Numbered from the stretch's first letter, positions 1 through 8,847 are shown. The stretch is DNA of 58,029 nucleotides from an uncultured Methanobrevibacter sp. (GCF_902769175.1 NZ_CACXNW010000014.1:1-58029); one strand, 5' to 3'. Program-made: numbers and translations. Notes: generated by a model from the letters alone, not told the origin.

Positions 1-37
<37 letters not shown>

Positions 38-89
38 AAATTTATCATTTCTTAAAAGAATCAAATAGATTATCCAAAAACTCTCCGAA

Positions 90-455
90 TTAAATTATCC
101 ATTCAGAAATTTTTTCCATTATTGATTTATTTGAGTTTATTAAAGAATTGTTAAATTCCTGAATTTGATTTGCAGTGGATAAACTAGCACCACAGTTATC
201 ACAGGAAACTGCATCTTCATCTAATTCTTCACCACAAGAAGGGCATTTTTTAATGATTTTTAATTCAGCTATCTTATTGCCACAACTTGGACAAATAAAT
301 TCATCCATACCAATAATAGATCCACAACTAGGGCATCTTTTAGAATCTTCATTAATCAGTTCTTGAGTTTCTTTGTCATTGATTTCATTACCACAATTAG
401 GGCATATCTCAATATCATCATCAAATTCCAAACCACATTTATTACATTTAATCAT
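90..455 (-). CDS. multi zinc-ribbon protein
   Basis: Small protein of about 121 aa built almost entirely of CxxC pairs. Three zinc ribbons can be read: CNKC/CPNC at the N-terminus, CPSC/CPSC in the middle and CPSC/CDNC near residue 90, followed by a short helical tail. I place the start at the ATG at 455 (MIKC) because a GAGGT ribosome binding site lies just upstream; an earlier TTG would sit on top of that site. Proteins of this zinc_ribbon type are numerous in Methanobrevibacter and usually of unknown function; they may bind nucleic acid or act as scaffolds. The next gene upstream also begins with zinc ribbons, so the two may be related in role. Function not assigned. Confidence 0.8.
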   Translation of the reverse strand: MIKCNKCGLEFDDDIEICPNCGNEINDKETQELINEDSKRCPSCGSIIGMDEFICPSCGNKIAELKIIKKCPSCGEELDEDAVSCDNCGASLSTANQIQEFNNSLINSNKSIMEKISEWII

Positions 456-479
456 AATTAACCTCAAAAAAATAAAAAA

Positions 480-574
480 TAGGCTTTGTTGAAATCCACA
501 GATTTTTATAAAAATTTTAAAAATATAACCTTAAAGATTAAAAATAAAAATTAAAAAAGGTTTCAACAGCCCTA
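480..574. mobile_element. possible MITE-like element between zinc-ribbon genes
   Basis: A 95-bp non-coding segment bounded by imperfect inverted ends: TAGGCTTTGTTGAAA at 480-494 and TTTCAACAGCCCTA at 561-574. The inside is A+T-rich with no ORF. Ends of the GGCTnTGTTGAAA kind resemble insertion sequence termini. Alternatively it is a long-range terminator stem for the gene at 592-1512. No clear target duplication can be told apart in the A-rich flanks. Confidence 0.35.
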
Positions 575-591
575 AAAAAATAAAGAAATAA

Positions 592-1512
592 TTAACTGGA
601 TAAAATTTCATTTTTCAGTTCATTAAATTCTTCTTCAGTGATTGCACCAGAATCTAATAATTCTTTATATTTCTTTAAAAGATCAGCCTTACTTGATTTT
701 GAATCATTTTGTATAACAACAGTTTGAGGGCTCTTTCTAGAGGTTTTAAATAATGCCACTAAATTTTGCCCAAATTCAAATCCTGGAAGCCTTATTTCAA
801 ATGAAGTGTTATCCACGAGCTTAATCAATAATCTGTCAAACATATCTGCACTATCATTATTTACAATCAAATCTTTGAATCTTGTAGCCTTGAGAGATTG
901 AATATCATTTTGAATAGCCCTTTTGATTGCATGAGCGGAATTAAGGCTTGTTCTTTTAGTAATATCTTCATATCTTGAGGTATCCCCAAGCCTTTTTGTT
1001 ATTCTCATTGAAACTATCTTATCAAAATAAAAATTAGTAATTCCCGCATTAACTTTTTTCATGTCTCTGTTATCTATTTCCATGAAGACAAATTTATCAT
1101 CTTCTATTAAGAAAAATCCATCAATCGTAGTTTTATTTCCACCAGAAGAACCAACAGGTCCAAGAACCTTATGTTTAGTGGTTTTTTCCTCGAGCATATT
1201 TACTCTCACTACACTTGTTAAAAAATAATCTTCATCTTTTATTCCAAATTCTTCTGCAAGCAAATCATATCTTTCAATGATTTCTTGACGTCTAAGTTCC
1301 CATTCTTTTTGCTTACGAGCTATAGATTCAGGCAATAATGCATTTTCGAATTTTTGGCCACACTCAACACAAAATGTTGTTCCTTTTGGATTTTTTGTAC
1401 CACATTTAGGACAAATATTAGGACCAGTTATCCCACTTTCAACCTTTTCACCACAAGAAAAGCAAAAACTTGCATCTCCTATTTCAGCACCGCAATTTTT
1501 ACATTTAACCAT
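592..1512 (-). CDS. double zinc-ribbon protein with C-terminal SHOCT-like domain
   Basis: 306 aa. Residues 1-55 hold two zinc ribbons (CKNC/CFSC and CPKC/CVEC). A central globular part of about 150 residues with alternating strands follows; it resembles PH-like domains often found behind zinc ribbons, but I cannot name the family. The last 30 residues (KYKELLDSGAITEEEFNELK) match the SHOCT short oligomerisation motif. The start ATG at 1512 has a strong GGGGGA ribosome binding site. The neighbour upstream (1532) ends 19 bp before this start, so the two are probably co-transcribed. SHOCT/zinc-ribbon proteins are thought to be oligomeric adaptors; the specific role is unknown. Confidence 0.8.
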   Translation of the reverse strand: MVKCKNCGAEIGDASFCFSCGEKVESGITGPNICPKCGTKNPKGTTFCVECGQKFENALLPESIARKQKEWELRRQEIIERYDLLAEEFGIKDEDYFLTSVVRVNMLEEKTTKHKVLGPVGSSGGNKTTIDGFFLIEDDKFVFMEIDNRDMKKVNAGITNFYFDKIVSMRITKRLGDTSRYEDITKRTSLNSAHAIKRAIQNDIQSLKATRFKDLIVNNDSADMFDRLLIKLVDNTSFEIRLPGFEFGQNLVALFKTSRKSPQTVVIQNDSKSSKADLLKKYKELLDSGAITEEEFNELKNEILSS

Positions 1513-1531
1513 AAGTATTCCCCCATAAAAC

Positions 1532-2068
1532 TTATTGTTGAGTGAATGTTTTTCTAATTCTATTTTCTAATTTACTATCTTCAACTTCACTTCCAAGATT
1601 ATTCAAATTACCTGAAACTTCACTAATTGCACTGTTTAAAGAATTAATTTTATTTTCCATAATATCAATTTCTAATTTCATAAATCCTTTTTCAATATCA
1701 GTGTAAAGTTTTGATTCCTCAGTTATTATCTCAACATCATCTCCTTCAGTCAAAATATCCATTAACTGTAAAAATACATGTTCTTGATGTTGCTTTTCAT
1801 ATTCTTTGATTTCTGCACCTTCATAAATCTTATCCAACAACATTTTTATAATGTTAATGAAGTCTTCCTTATCAGAATTAATATTTTCTGGTGTTAATTC
1901 TGTTTTCAATAGGAAAATGGAATCAATTTCATCGTTTTCCTTTAGCACTAAAGAATATCCTTTATTTTCAATATAAACTAGAACAATAGACTTATCTTCA
2001 AAAATATCCAAATTCACTTTTGAGAATTCCTTAGGAATTGATAAAAAATCTAAATTACGTACCAACAC
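1532..2068 (-). CDS. hypothetical protein, probable first gene of the zinc-ribbon operon
   Basis: 178 aa, acidic, not recognised. The N-terminal 100 residues look like alternating beta strands and helices; residues about 125-178 form a heptad-like helix (MENKINSLNSAISEVSGNLNNL), so a coiled coil is likely. The start is a GTG at 2068 preceded by GGTGAT at good spacing; no ATG fits. It lies just upstream of the zinc-ribbon/SHOCT gene on the same strand and probably heads that transcript. Function not assigned. Confidence 0.7.
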   Translation of the reverse strand: MLVRNLDFLSIPKEFSKVNLDIFEDKSIVLVYIENKGYSLVLKENDEIDSIFLLKTELTPENINSDKEDFINIIKMLLDKIYEGAEIKEYEKQHQEHVFLQLMDILTEGDDVEIITEESKLYTDIEKGFMKLEIDIMENKINSLNSAISEVSGNLNNLGSEVEDSKLENRIRKTFTQQ

Positions 2069-2140
2069 AATATCACCTAATTATATTATTTTAATTTAAA
2101 TAAAAACTTTCATTTTTTTTTTAAAAAAAATTATTATATA

Positions 2141-2245
2141 TAATATGTATAAAATAATAATATTTAAAATTTGCTAATAGCATGCTAATAGTATATATAT
2201 AGTATGAACATAGTATAATATATTTAAAAAATTATATTTTAAAAT
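2141..2245 (+). promoter_or_regulatory. promoter region of the winged-helix regulator, with palindrome
   Basis: A+T-rich upstream region with a perfect 10-bp palindrome TAGCATGCTA at 2178-2187, followed by repeated TAGTAT/ATAGTATA words up to about 2220 that include TATA-box-like sequence. The palindrome next to a DNA-binding-protein gene suggests an autoregulatory operator; this is inferred from position only. Confidence 0.35.
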
Positions 2246-2780
2246 ATGAATCAAGAAGAAATAAACAATATTCTCTTAGAAAATAAAAAGTCTGAAAGAG
2301 GAAAATAAGAAATTAAGAGAACTCTTAAAAAAGCAAAAAAATAGAACCGAATTAATTGAGAGAAAAATAGATGAAGATAGGCTTGAAAATGAATATACTG
2401 TAAATATGATAAATGATATTAAAGAGGATAATGAAATTTTTGAATCTGAAACAATAACTCAAATTAGCAGCAAAAAAACATTAGAAAAATCAAATAATAT
2501 CAAAAAAGATTCAGAAAATAACATGAGCATAATATCATTTTTAGCAAGATCTGAGAAAAGAGTGCAAATTTTAAAATCATTATCTGAAGGTAATAAAATA
2601 CCCTCAATCATAGGCAAGGACATAGGAGATAGCAGCCATCATGTCTCCAAATATTTAGCAAGCTTAAAAGAAAATGGTCTTGTAGTATGCCTTAACGAAA
2701 ATGATAAAAGATTTAGATTTTATGAAATAACCGCTGATGGAATGCACTATTTAAATATAATTGAAAATAAAAAATATTAA
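2246..2780 (+). pseudogene. winged-helix (ArsR-like) regulator with coiled-coil N-terminus, frameshifted
   Basis: The C-terminal part (from about 2520) reads as a winged helix: LARSEKRVQILKSLSEG, then a recognition helix ISGKDIG-like region and HHVSKYLASLKENGLV, as in ArsR/MarR-type regulators. The natural start appears to be the ATG at 2246 (MNQEEINNILLENKK), but that frame stops at 2306. The frame holding the rest of the protein is open upstream and reads LKEENKKLRELLKKQ, a continuous coiled coil. Removing one A from the run at 2285-2289 joins the two frames. The lesion is therefore a one-base homopolymer change, either real or a sequencing error. A shorter product could still start at the ATG at 2406, which would keep the DNA-binding domain and lose the coiled coil. 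It is one of only two host-side genes here on the plus strand. Confidence 0.65.
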
Positions 2781-2791
2781 AAGATTCATTT

Positions 2792-3532
2792 TCAGATTCT
2801 AATTACCCCATCATTATTATAAACATCAATCACCACTCCCTGAATATCTGAAATGTCAACCCAAGTTCGTATCCCCTCGTATTTGTATGTTTTGCCATTT
2901 CTTTCAAAGGTTCCATTGACATTATCACTTACAAGATAAATCTTGTTGCCCTCTATTTTAGCCACTCTTTTCATGATGCTGCCATATTGATTTTTATCAT
3001 ACTTAGCACGTACAATATCCCCAACATGAACATTATGGGTCTTGTTTAAAACAGTCATAGAACCCTCTTTCAATGTAGGTTCCATAGAAATTCCCACTCC
3101 TTTTGAAGTGTAAATAAAACAATCTTCACCATAAGGAGAATTGATAGTTATATTAGGATTAGTGAGACCATGATTTTTGCAGATTTGTGTTAATTCAGAC
3201 CTTAAGGTAGTGATATTAGCATTAGGATCATCTATTTGCCTATAAATGCAATCAGCTAAGGGATCAGCCAAATCATAAAGGTTTCCAGAGGTATGGACAT
3301 CTATGCTAAATCCTCCTTCCCGATGAAAGTCAATAGTGACCTGATTAGGATAGACATTATTATAATAATCAAGGAGATCATTATTCTTCTTTTGAGCATC
3401 AGGAGGCATTCCATACCATTCATCCTCGATTTCAAAATAGTTATCTGCAGAAACTGTTTCAATCAATCCGATAGAAAAAATAGATATCAAAAAAATACTG
3501 ATTAAAATAGAAAAAATAATTTTCTTATCCAT
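2792..3532 (-). CDS. membrane-anchored S26/S24-type signal-peptidase-like protein
   Basis: 246 aa. Residues 5-28 form one hydrophobic signal/anchor segment ending in SAD. The C-terminal third carries the S26 core: GISMEPTL with the catalytic Ser about residue 149, GDIVRAKY about 171, and IMKRVAK with the general-base Lys about 188, followed by IYLVSDN. The 110-residue segment between anchor and catalytic core contains no recognised domain and is an unusual insertion; classical archaeal signal peptidases are shorter. The active site is probably extracytoplasmic. The family cleaves signal peptides or processes surface proteins, but a dedicated substrate is possible. It converges with the regulator gene, whose stop lies 11 bp away. 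Confidence 0.75.
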   Translation of the reverse strand: MDKKIIFSILISIFLISIFSIGLIETVSADNYFEIEDEWYGMPPDAQKKNNDLLDYYNNVYPNQVTIDFHREGGFSIDVHTSGNLYDLADPLADCIYRQIDDPNANITTLRSELTQICKNHGLTNPNITINSPYGEDCFIYTSKGVGISMEPTLKEGSMTVLNKTHNVHVGDIVRAKYDKNQYGSIMKRVAKIEGNKIYLVSDNVNGTFERNGKTYKYEGIRTWVDISDIQGVVIDVYNNDGVIRI

Positions 3533-3706
3533 TTATATCACCCCATAATTTCTATTCTATTAAAACATCTATAAATAGTTTCTTAAATGATTCTATAAAA
3601 AAAATAATTGAAAATGACAAAAATAACAATTAAAAATCATTGAAAATGAAAAAAAACTTATTTATTAATAAGAATTTATTTAGGATAAAAGCACTTTTAG
3701 CATTTA

Positions 3707-4933
3707 TTATAAAAAATCCTTTAAGAAAGTTATTACATTCAAATGCATTATACCCCTCCTGCTCTTATCCTCCTTATCTGTAGTGAGGATATATTTAGGA
3801 TAATTGTCAGGTATTCTCATTAAAGGCTTAAATTCACGATTTGCTGTCTTTTCATCTGCAATTGTATATGCAACTTGGATATAGATCTTTTCATTTCCCT
3901 TTCGAGCTATAAAATCAACTTCCATATCTCCCATAATTCCAATGGTTATTTTATAACCATGCCTTAAGAGTTCTAAATAAACTAAATTTTCAATTAAATG
4001 TCCTCGATTTTCTTGTTTCTCTTCCAATAAAGATTTATAAAAACCTAAATCAATTAAATAATATTTTTCAGAATAATTAATTTCATTTAAACCAATTACA
4101 TCTTCTCTTGTAACTTTTGAAATAAAATTTGCATTTTCCAAATATTCCAAATAATTATAGATAGTATTTGGGGTCAAACCTAATTTTGATTGCTTTAAAT
4201 ATTTATAAATTGAATTGGCAGAGATTAGATTACCTACATTTTCAATCAGGGAATTAGTTATTCTTTTCAATAATCCCATATTTCTAATCTGATATCTCTC
4301 AACAACATCATATAAAAAGATAGAAGAATATAAATCCCTTAAAACAACCAATTTGTCTTCTGCTTCTGCAGATATTACCGCAGGCATTCCTCCATACTGA
4401 AGGTATTCCTCAAATAGATTTTCCAAATCAGTGTACAATTGACTGTCAAAAATAGAAGCAGCACCAATTTCGTGCTTGTATAATAAAAATTCCTTAAACG
4501 AAAATGGATACATTCTGATTTCAATATATCTTCCTGTTAACAAAGTAGCCAATTCCTTTGAGAGCAACTTAGAATTGGAACCTGTTATAAAGATATCAAT
4601 ATCAAATGACTTATAATAGGAATTGACGCTAATTTCCCAATTTTCAACATTTTGAATTTCATCTAAAAACAAGTATTTTCGATGATTTCCTGATTCTATT
4701 AAGGGAATAAGAAACTCATCCAATTCTTCTCTGGTCTCAATTGAATTATATTTAGGATGCTCTAAATCTATGAAGATGAAATTTTCTTCTTCAACTCCAT
4801 TGTTTTTTAACTCTTCAACAATTTGATTTAAAAAATAAGATTTCCCTGATCGTCTAATCCCAGTGATTATTTTTATTAAATCCTTATCTATGAGTCTTTT
4901 AACCTGTTCCATATATAATTCTCTCTTGACCAT
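3707..4933 (-). CDS. AAA ATPase with DUF4143 domain
   Basis: 408 aa, the usual length of this archaeal/bacterial family. Walker A GIRRSGKS is at residues 25-32, Walker B YLFLDE at 87-92, and an arginine-rich sensor segment TGSNSKLL follows. The C-terminal DUF4143 part contains MEVDFIARKGNEKIYIQVAY, reminiscent of a PD-(D/E)xK-like fold. These are stand-alone, often multi-copy ATPases of unclear function, sometimes linked to mobile or defence-related loci. The 350 bp upstream is extremely A+T-rich with TTGTATAA and TTATATAA words (4945-5090) likely to contain the TATA box. Confidence 0.85.
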   Translation of the reverse strand: MVKRELYMEQVKRLIDKDLIKIITGIRRSGKSYFLNQIVEELKNNGVEEENFIFIDLEHPKYNSIETREELDEFLIPLIESGNHRKYLFLDEIQNVENWEISVNSYYKSFDIDIFITGSNSKLLSKELATLLTGRYIEIRMYPFSFKEFLLYKHEIGAASIFDSQLYTDLENLFEEYLQYGGMPAVISAEAEDKLVVLRDLYSSIFLYDVVERYQIRNMGLLKRITNSLIENVGNLISANSIYKYLKQSKLGLTPNTIYNYLEYLENANFISKVTREDVIGLNEINYSEKYYLIDLGFYKSLLEEKQENRGHLIENLVYLELLRHGYKITIGIMGDMEVDFIARKGNEKIYIQVAYTIADEKTANREFKPLMRIPDNYPKYILTTDKEDKSRRGIMHLNVITFLKDFL

Positions 4934-5094
4934 AATTAGCTCCTGAATTTTATTGTATAAAATAAAATTTATATTGAAATTTAAAAAACTTATTTTATAT
5001 AATAATATTTAATTTTATAATATAAAAATTTATTGTATAAGCAAAAAATTAGTAAAAAAATAACAAAATTTATTATATAAGATAAAATATGAAA

Positions 5095-5240
5095 AATAAA
5101 AATAGAAAAAATAGAATTAATTAGAAAATCAATTACTAAAAATCCTAAAAAAAAAAATAAAAATAAAAATAGAAAAAAATAGAATAGATTAAAAAATCAA
5201 TTACTAAAAATCCTAAAAAAAAAAAAATAAAAATAAAAAA
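5095..5240 (-). repeat. two-copy tandem repeat downstream of rubrerythrin
   Basis: The gap 4934-5287 has no gene. Its right half holds two copies of a 68-bp unit, recognisable by ATCAATTACTAAAAATCC beginning at 5128 and again at 5196, each followed by an A-rich block. On the minus strand each copy ends in a T-rich tract, so the repeat doubles a terminator-like segment 3' of rubrerythrin. Confidence 0.6.
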
Positions 5241-5287
5241 AGAAAAATGTATTAAGGAAATCTTAATACAAACTCAATAATTAAAAA

Positions 5288-5833
5288 TTAGATATAACTG
5301 GTGTCTTGTTTTCTGAAGTGTGCTTGTGGGTGATCACATAATGGGCAAACTTCAGGAGCGTCTTTTCCAACATGGATGTAACCACAGTTATTACATTTCC
5401 AAGCAATTTCTTCATCTTTCTTAAAGACTTTGTCTGCTTTTATCTTATCTGTTAAAGCATTGTATCTGTCTTCATGTGCTTTTTCAGTAGCACCAGCTGC
5501 ATCAAATAATGCTGCAATGTCATCGAATCCTTCTTCACGAGCGGTTTCTGCAAACTCTTTGTACATTGAAGTCCATTCTTCATGTTCACCAGCTGCTGCA
5601 TCTGCAAGGTTAGCTAAAGTTTCAGGTACTTTTCCTCCGTTTAAGAGTTTAAACCAGATTTTTGCATGTTCCTTTTCATTATCAGATGATTCTTGGAAAA
5701 TGTCTCTGATTTCTACGTAACCGTCTTTTTTAGCTTGAGAAGCATAAAATTCATATTTTACACGAGCTTGAGATTCACCAGCAAGAGCTGCCTTTAAGTT
5801 TTCTTCAGTTTTGGTTCCTTTTAAATCTGCCAT
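5288..5833 (-). CDS. rbr: rubrerythrin
   Basis: 181 aa, typical length. The N-terminal four-helix bundle has the di-iron ligands: E20 in LAGESQARVKYEFYA, E53/H56 in DNEKEHA, and E117/H120 in the second half. The C-terminal rubredoxin-like domain carries CNNC (147, 150) and CPLC (163, 166) for the Fe(SCys)4 centre. Rubrerythrins reduce hydrogen peroxide in anaerobes with electrons from rubredoxin or similar carriers, protecting oxygen-sensitive methanogenesis enzymes in the cytoplasm. The start ATG has GGAGAG upstream. It stands alone with its own upstream A+T-rich promoter region (5834-6000) and looks intact. Confidence 0.95.
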   Translation of the reverse strand: MADLKGTKTEENLKAALAGESQARVKYEFYASQAKKDGYVEIRDIFQESSDNEKEHAKIWFKLLNGGKVPETLANLADAAAGEHEEWTSMYKEFAETAREEGFDDIAALFDAAGATEKAHEDRYNALTDKIKADKVFKKDEEIAWKCNNCGYIHVGKDAPEVCPLCDHPQAHFRKQDTSYI

Positions 5834-6056
5834 AATAATCTCTCCAAAAATTTTTAAAATTTAAAACTAATCTAAATTTAAATAAACATATAAAAATGAC
5901 AAAATACATTTTTTTCTTTAATATTTTATTTTAAATTAGTTAGTAATATTAAATTTAGTTTCATTCTATAAAAACTTTTTGACATGAAATTTTAAAAAAA
6001 GATCCATTTCCAAAAAAAATCAAATAAATAACAATGAAAAATAAAAAAAAAAAAAA

Positions 6057-7034
6057 TTAATTAACAAAATTGATTTGAGCCTCATCAATTAATGGATAAA
6101 ATACCAAAGCATCACCTTCAAGATTTTCCTTATTCAAATCTACAGCAGTTATTTGATGATTGTCATAAGTTTTATAATATAATATACATTTATTTGTATT
6201 GTAACATGAAGAATAAATTGTATATTCATATAAATCAGGATCATCGATAAAAGTCAAGCCCTTTTGTTGATCAACAGATCCTAAAATATGGAAAAACTGT
6301 GAAACGCTTTCACCTTCGCTTGTACCTGAAACTGAATTTTCACGAGTAAAAGCCACCTTAACAAATCTTGATGATGAAGATAAGTCACCTGGAAGTCCAA
6401 TAGCACCTATACCTCTGCTGTATGTGTCCAATTCAAAATTTTTAGAGAAATTGTTTTCAGGTGTTTTAACACTTAGACTCATATAATTATTTAAATTAAA
6501 CAGTTGCATATCAAAGGTTGGATTATTAGTTAATACCCCAACTGGATTGTCATAGATCTTCAATCCATTTTCTAAAGGCTCTACAATTATAGAAGATTTA
6601 TCATCTGAAATCATCCAATGAAGTGGAGATAATGGCAAATTTTCTGAAAAGTTAATATTTACCATATTAAGATTTTCTAGGAGTTTTCTAACATCATCGA
6701 CAGATTCAGCTTGTGACAATAAGTAAGGGATGAATTCAAAGGGAGTTACATTAACCATGTCCTCTTCAATTTTTCTATAAATTGCATTACCTGCGAAGTT
6801 TAAGCCAGCAATAGCAACTCATTTTTCATTACAAGCATCATAATATAAAGGATATTCATCAATACCTGCAGTTATACCAATAATTGCATAATGGGTTTTC
6901 ATATCATCAATTTTTCTGAATTTAAACTCGTAATTCCTTGGAGTTATACATACCCTTTCATTGTATGAGATTTCATAATCAAAATTTCTACCAAAGTAAT
7001 GGTCTTCTGTAATATATTCACTTGCAGTACACAT
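6057..7034 (-). pseudogene. choloylglycine hydrolase (bile salt hydrolase-like), in-frame TGA
   Basis: The coding frame runs from ATG 7034 to 6057, 325 codons, the normal size of the Ntn-type linear amide C-N hydrolase family. It begins MCTASEY with the nucleophile Cys2 and continues GRNFDYE, both hallmarks of conjugated bile acid hydrolases. After YYDACNEK the frame meets TGA (6819-6821) and then reads on as VAIAGLNFAGNA. The family has Gly at this place (NEKGL-), so a single GGA-to-TGA change explains the stop. Everything downstream is open to the end. The enzyme would deconjugate bile salts and is known in gut Methanobrevibacter. As read here it would give a 71-residue fragment, unless the stop is a sequencing error. 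Whether it acted on bile salts or penicillin V cannot be told. Confidence 0.8.
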
Positions 7035-7191
7035 ACTTATAATTAAGAATTAATTAAGTTAAATAATTTTTTGAAAATCTCTTAAAAACAGAAAAAATAT
7101 AATAATAAATGATAGGTGGTTGATTGTCAGAATAAAAATTTTTAAAAAAAAACAAAAAAAAGATTTGAAATTATTATTCATCGCACTGGCT

Positions 7192-7737
7192 TTAAAATTT
7201 TTTACCCAGTTCATAAGCCTCTTTTAAAACATCTTCCTTTTCTTTTACATCTGCAGGGAATTTGACATCACCTACATCCAAAGCTCCAATGAATTCCATT
7301 TTCGTATTGTTTTTAAATGGTTGTGTAATAGTTAACTGAAGATAAGCATCATAATCTCCAGGATATGCATGAGTTAAAACAATAGCGGCCTTTGCATCTT
7401 TAGAAAAGCTTTTTTCAGGATTGTTGAATATGCTGTAAAACCTATCCACAATTGTTTTTGCCTGTGCAGTCATTTGACCAAAGTAAATAGGACTAGCTAA
7501 AATAACACTTGCTCCATTTGCAAGCTTGTCAATAATCTCCTTTCCATCATCTTCATATCTGCAGTCTTTTCCCTTATTGCATAATTCACAACCACTGCAT
7601 GGTGCTATATCAAGATCATGTATGACATATTTAGTTACAGTATGCCCATTTTCCTCAGCACCTTTAGCTATTTCATCTACAATTATTTCACAATTACTGT
7701 TTTTACGTGGACTGCCTATTAAAGCAAGAATCTCCAT
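7192..7737 (-). CDS. iron-sulfur flavoprotein, NADPH-dependent FMN reductase family
   Basis: 181 aa. It starts with the flavodoxin-like phosphate-binding loop IGSPRKNSNC (residues 7-16), followed by a compact cysteine motif CSGCELCNKGKDC near residues 47-59, the spacing expected for the [4Fe-4S] cluster of methanogen Isf proteins. ASPIYFGQMTAQAK is the second FMN-binding segment. Family members bind FMN and one cluster and move electrons, in Methanosarcina between ferredoxin and oxygen or peroxide. The nearby rubrerythrin suggests, without proving it, a shared oxidative-stress setting. Apparently intact and monocistronic. Confidence 0.85.
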   Translation of the reverse strand: MEILALIGSPRKNSNCEIIVDEIAKGAEENGHTVTKYVIHDLDIAPCSGCELCNKGKDCRYEDDGKEIIDKLANGASVILASPIYFGQMTAQAKTIVDRFYSIFNNPEKSFSKDAKAAIVLTHAYPGDYDAYLQLTITQPFKNNTKMEFIGALDVGDVKFPADVKEKEDVLKEAYELGKKF

Positions 7738-7861
7738 TTTAATTCATCCAATAAATTTTCTTTAAGCCAAATAAAAACTTAAAACACTTAATTGTTCATA
7801 TATAATGGAACTAAATGCAATCATATTTTTATTTTTTTAGATATTTAAATTTTAATAAAAA

Positions 7862-8248
7862 TCAATATACCCTAACTATACCTTCAACTTTATCAAAATC
7901 ATCATCAAATGACAATATTTCTGATATTCCAAGTTCTTTCATAGTATTGATAGCTGTACAGTCTGCCAATGATAAAGTTGCATCATATTTTAGGAAATAA
8001 TGCATAGATTCATCAATCAATGTTTCTGAATGATAAATGTTATAATTGTCAGTAATATACTTAAAGATAGAATATCCTACCTTTCCTCCCAGAGAAGACC
8101 CTATTAAATTCAAAGATTCAATCATCATCGCTTCGGTAATATACTTATCTTCCGTTTTGAGTTTTGGCAACAATTCCAAAGCCCTTTCATGCCATTTATC
8201 CTTTTCAATAACTAAAGCAATGATAAATGATGCATCTACATAAATCAA
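7862..8248 (-). CDS. PIN-domain toxin (VapC-like)
   Basis: 128 aa, typical for VapC. The acidic RNase residues are visible: D5 in MIYVDASF, E44 in MMIESLN, D96 in LSLADCTA, and the DDDFD group at 115-119. VapC toxins are Mg-dependent endoribonucleases cutting tRNA or rRNA. The gene begins 4 bp after the stop of an AbrB-type antitoxin gene on the same strand, so the two form one operon and probably a type II toxin-antitoxin pair. Intact. Confidence 0.9.
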   Translation of the reverse strand: MIYVDASFIIALVIEKDKWHERALELLPKLKTEDKYITEAMMIESLNLIGSSLGGKVGYSIFKYITDNYNIYHSETLIDESMHYFLKYDATLSLADCTAINTMKELGISEILSFDDDFDKVEGIVRVY

Positions 8249-8252
8249 ACAA

Positions 8253-8489
8253 TCACCATTTCAAACCTTTTGATCCTCTTTTCTTAATTTCAACACTATT
8301 AATAGGTAACTCTTTTTTAATTAAACCTATTATATCCTCTTCAGTATATTTCTTTTCAACTTTCAAGAGCATTCCCTCCTCTGTATTGGTCCATGAAATT
8401 TTATCCCCTGCCTTAATGTCATATAACTTTCTAAATTCTGCAGGAACTACAATTTGATTGCTTTTACTCACTTTACTCAATGCATACAT
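8253..8489 (-). CDS. AbrB/SpoVT-family antitoxin (VapB-like)
   Basis: 78 aa. The N-terminal 45 residues are a classic swapped-hairpin AbrB domain: LSKVSKSNQIVVPAEFRKLY followed by DIKAGDKISW. The C-terminal half is charged and probably wraps the PIN toxin. I use the ATG at 8489 (MYALSK) because GGTG lies five bases upstream; the preceding TTG is too close to that site. The antitoxin should bind its own promoter together with the toxin. It overlaps no other gene and immediately precedes the toxin. Confidence 0.88.
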   Translation of the reverse strand: MYALSKVSKSNQIVVPAEFRKLYDIKAGDKISWTNTEEGMLLKVEKKYTEEDIIGLIKKELPINSVEIKKRGSKGLKW

Positions 8490-8747
8490 CAAAACACCTT
8501 CCCTAAAATATATTATTAATCATAATAATATTTAAAATTTACTTTATAAATTTAAAAATATAAAGTAAATTGAAAAATAAAAAGTATTACCAAAAATATA
8601 CAATAAAACTATAAAAAGAATCTAAAATGGAACAAATAACAATAAGAAACTAAAAAATAGAATTAAAGTAAACAATAGGAAAATAAAAATAAAAAAAGAA
8701 AAGTCAAGAGCAATCACTCCCAACTAATGAAAATATTTTGGTCAAGG

Positions 8748-8770
8748 TTTTTGAGCCGAAGGCTCAAAAA
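8748..8770 (-). terminator. perfect hairpin behind aquaporin gene
   Basis: TTTTTGAGCC at 8748-8757 and GGCTCAAAAA at 8761-8770 are perfect complements around a GAA loop, a 10-bp stem. It lies about 80 bases past the aquaporin stop on the minus strand, after a tandem repeat. It could terminate or stabilise the aquaporin transcript. The palindrome is symmetric, so it may also act on the other strand. Confidence 0.6.
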
Positions 8771-8838
8771 GCTTGGGTCCAAAAGCTTGGGTCCAAAAGC
8801 TTGGGTCCAAAAGCTTGGGTCCGGAAGCTTGGGTTTAA
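8769..8838. repeat. five-copy 14-bp tandem repeat in aquaporin 3' region
   Basis: Five head-to-tail copies of AAGCTTGGGTCCAA at 8769, 8783, 8797, 8811 and 8825; the fourth ends in GG and the fifth has TTTAA in place of TCCAA. Each contains the palindrome AAGCTT. The array begins inside the hairpin and ends ten bases before the aquaporin stop codon. No coding sense. The rest of the gap 8493-8747 is A+T-rich with nothing recognised. Confidence 0.85.
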
Positions 8839-8847
8839 AGTTTGAAC

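Noticed and set aside
6819..6821. Selenocysteine codon in the bile-salt-hydrolase-like gene
   Set aside because: The family has Gly at this position, not Cys, and no selenocysteine system is expected in this group.
8769..8838. CRISPR array
   Set aside because: Units are 14 bp and directly joined, with no spacers; the 53-, 56- and 63-bp repeats are also without unique spacers.
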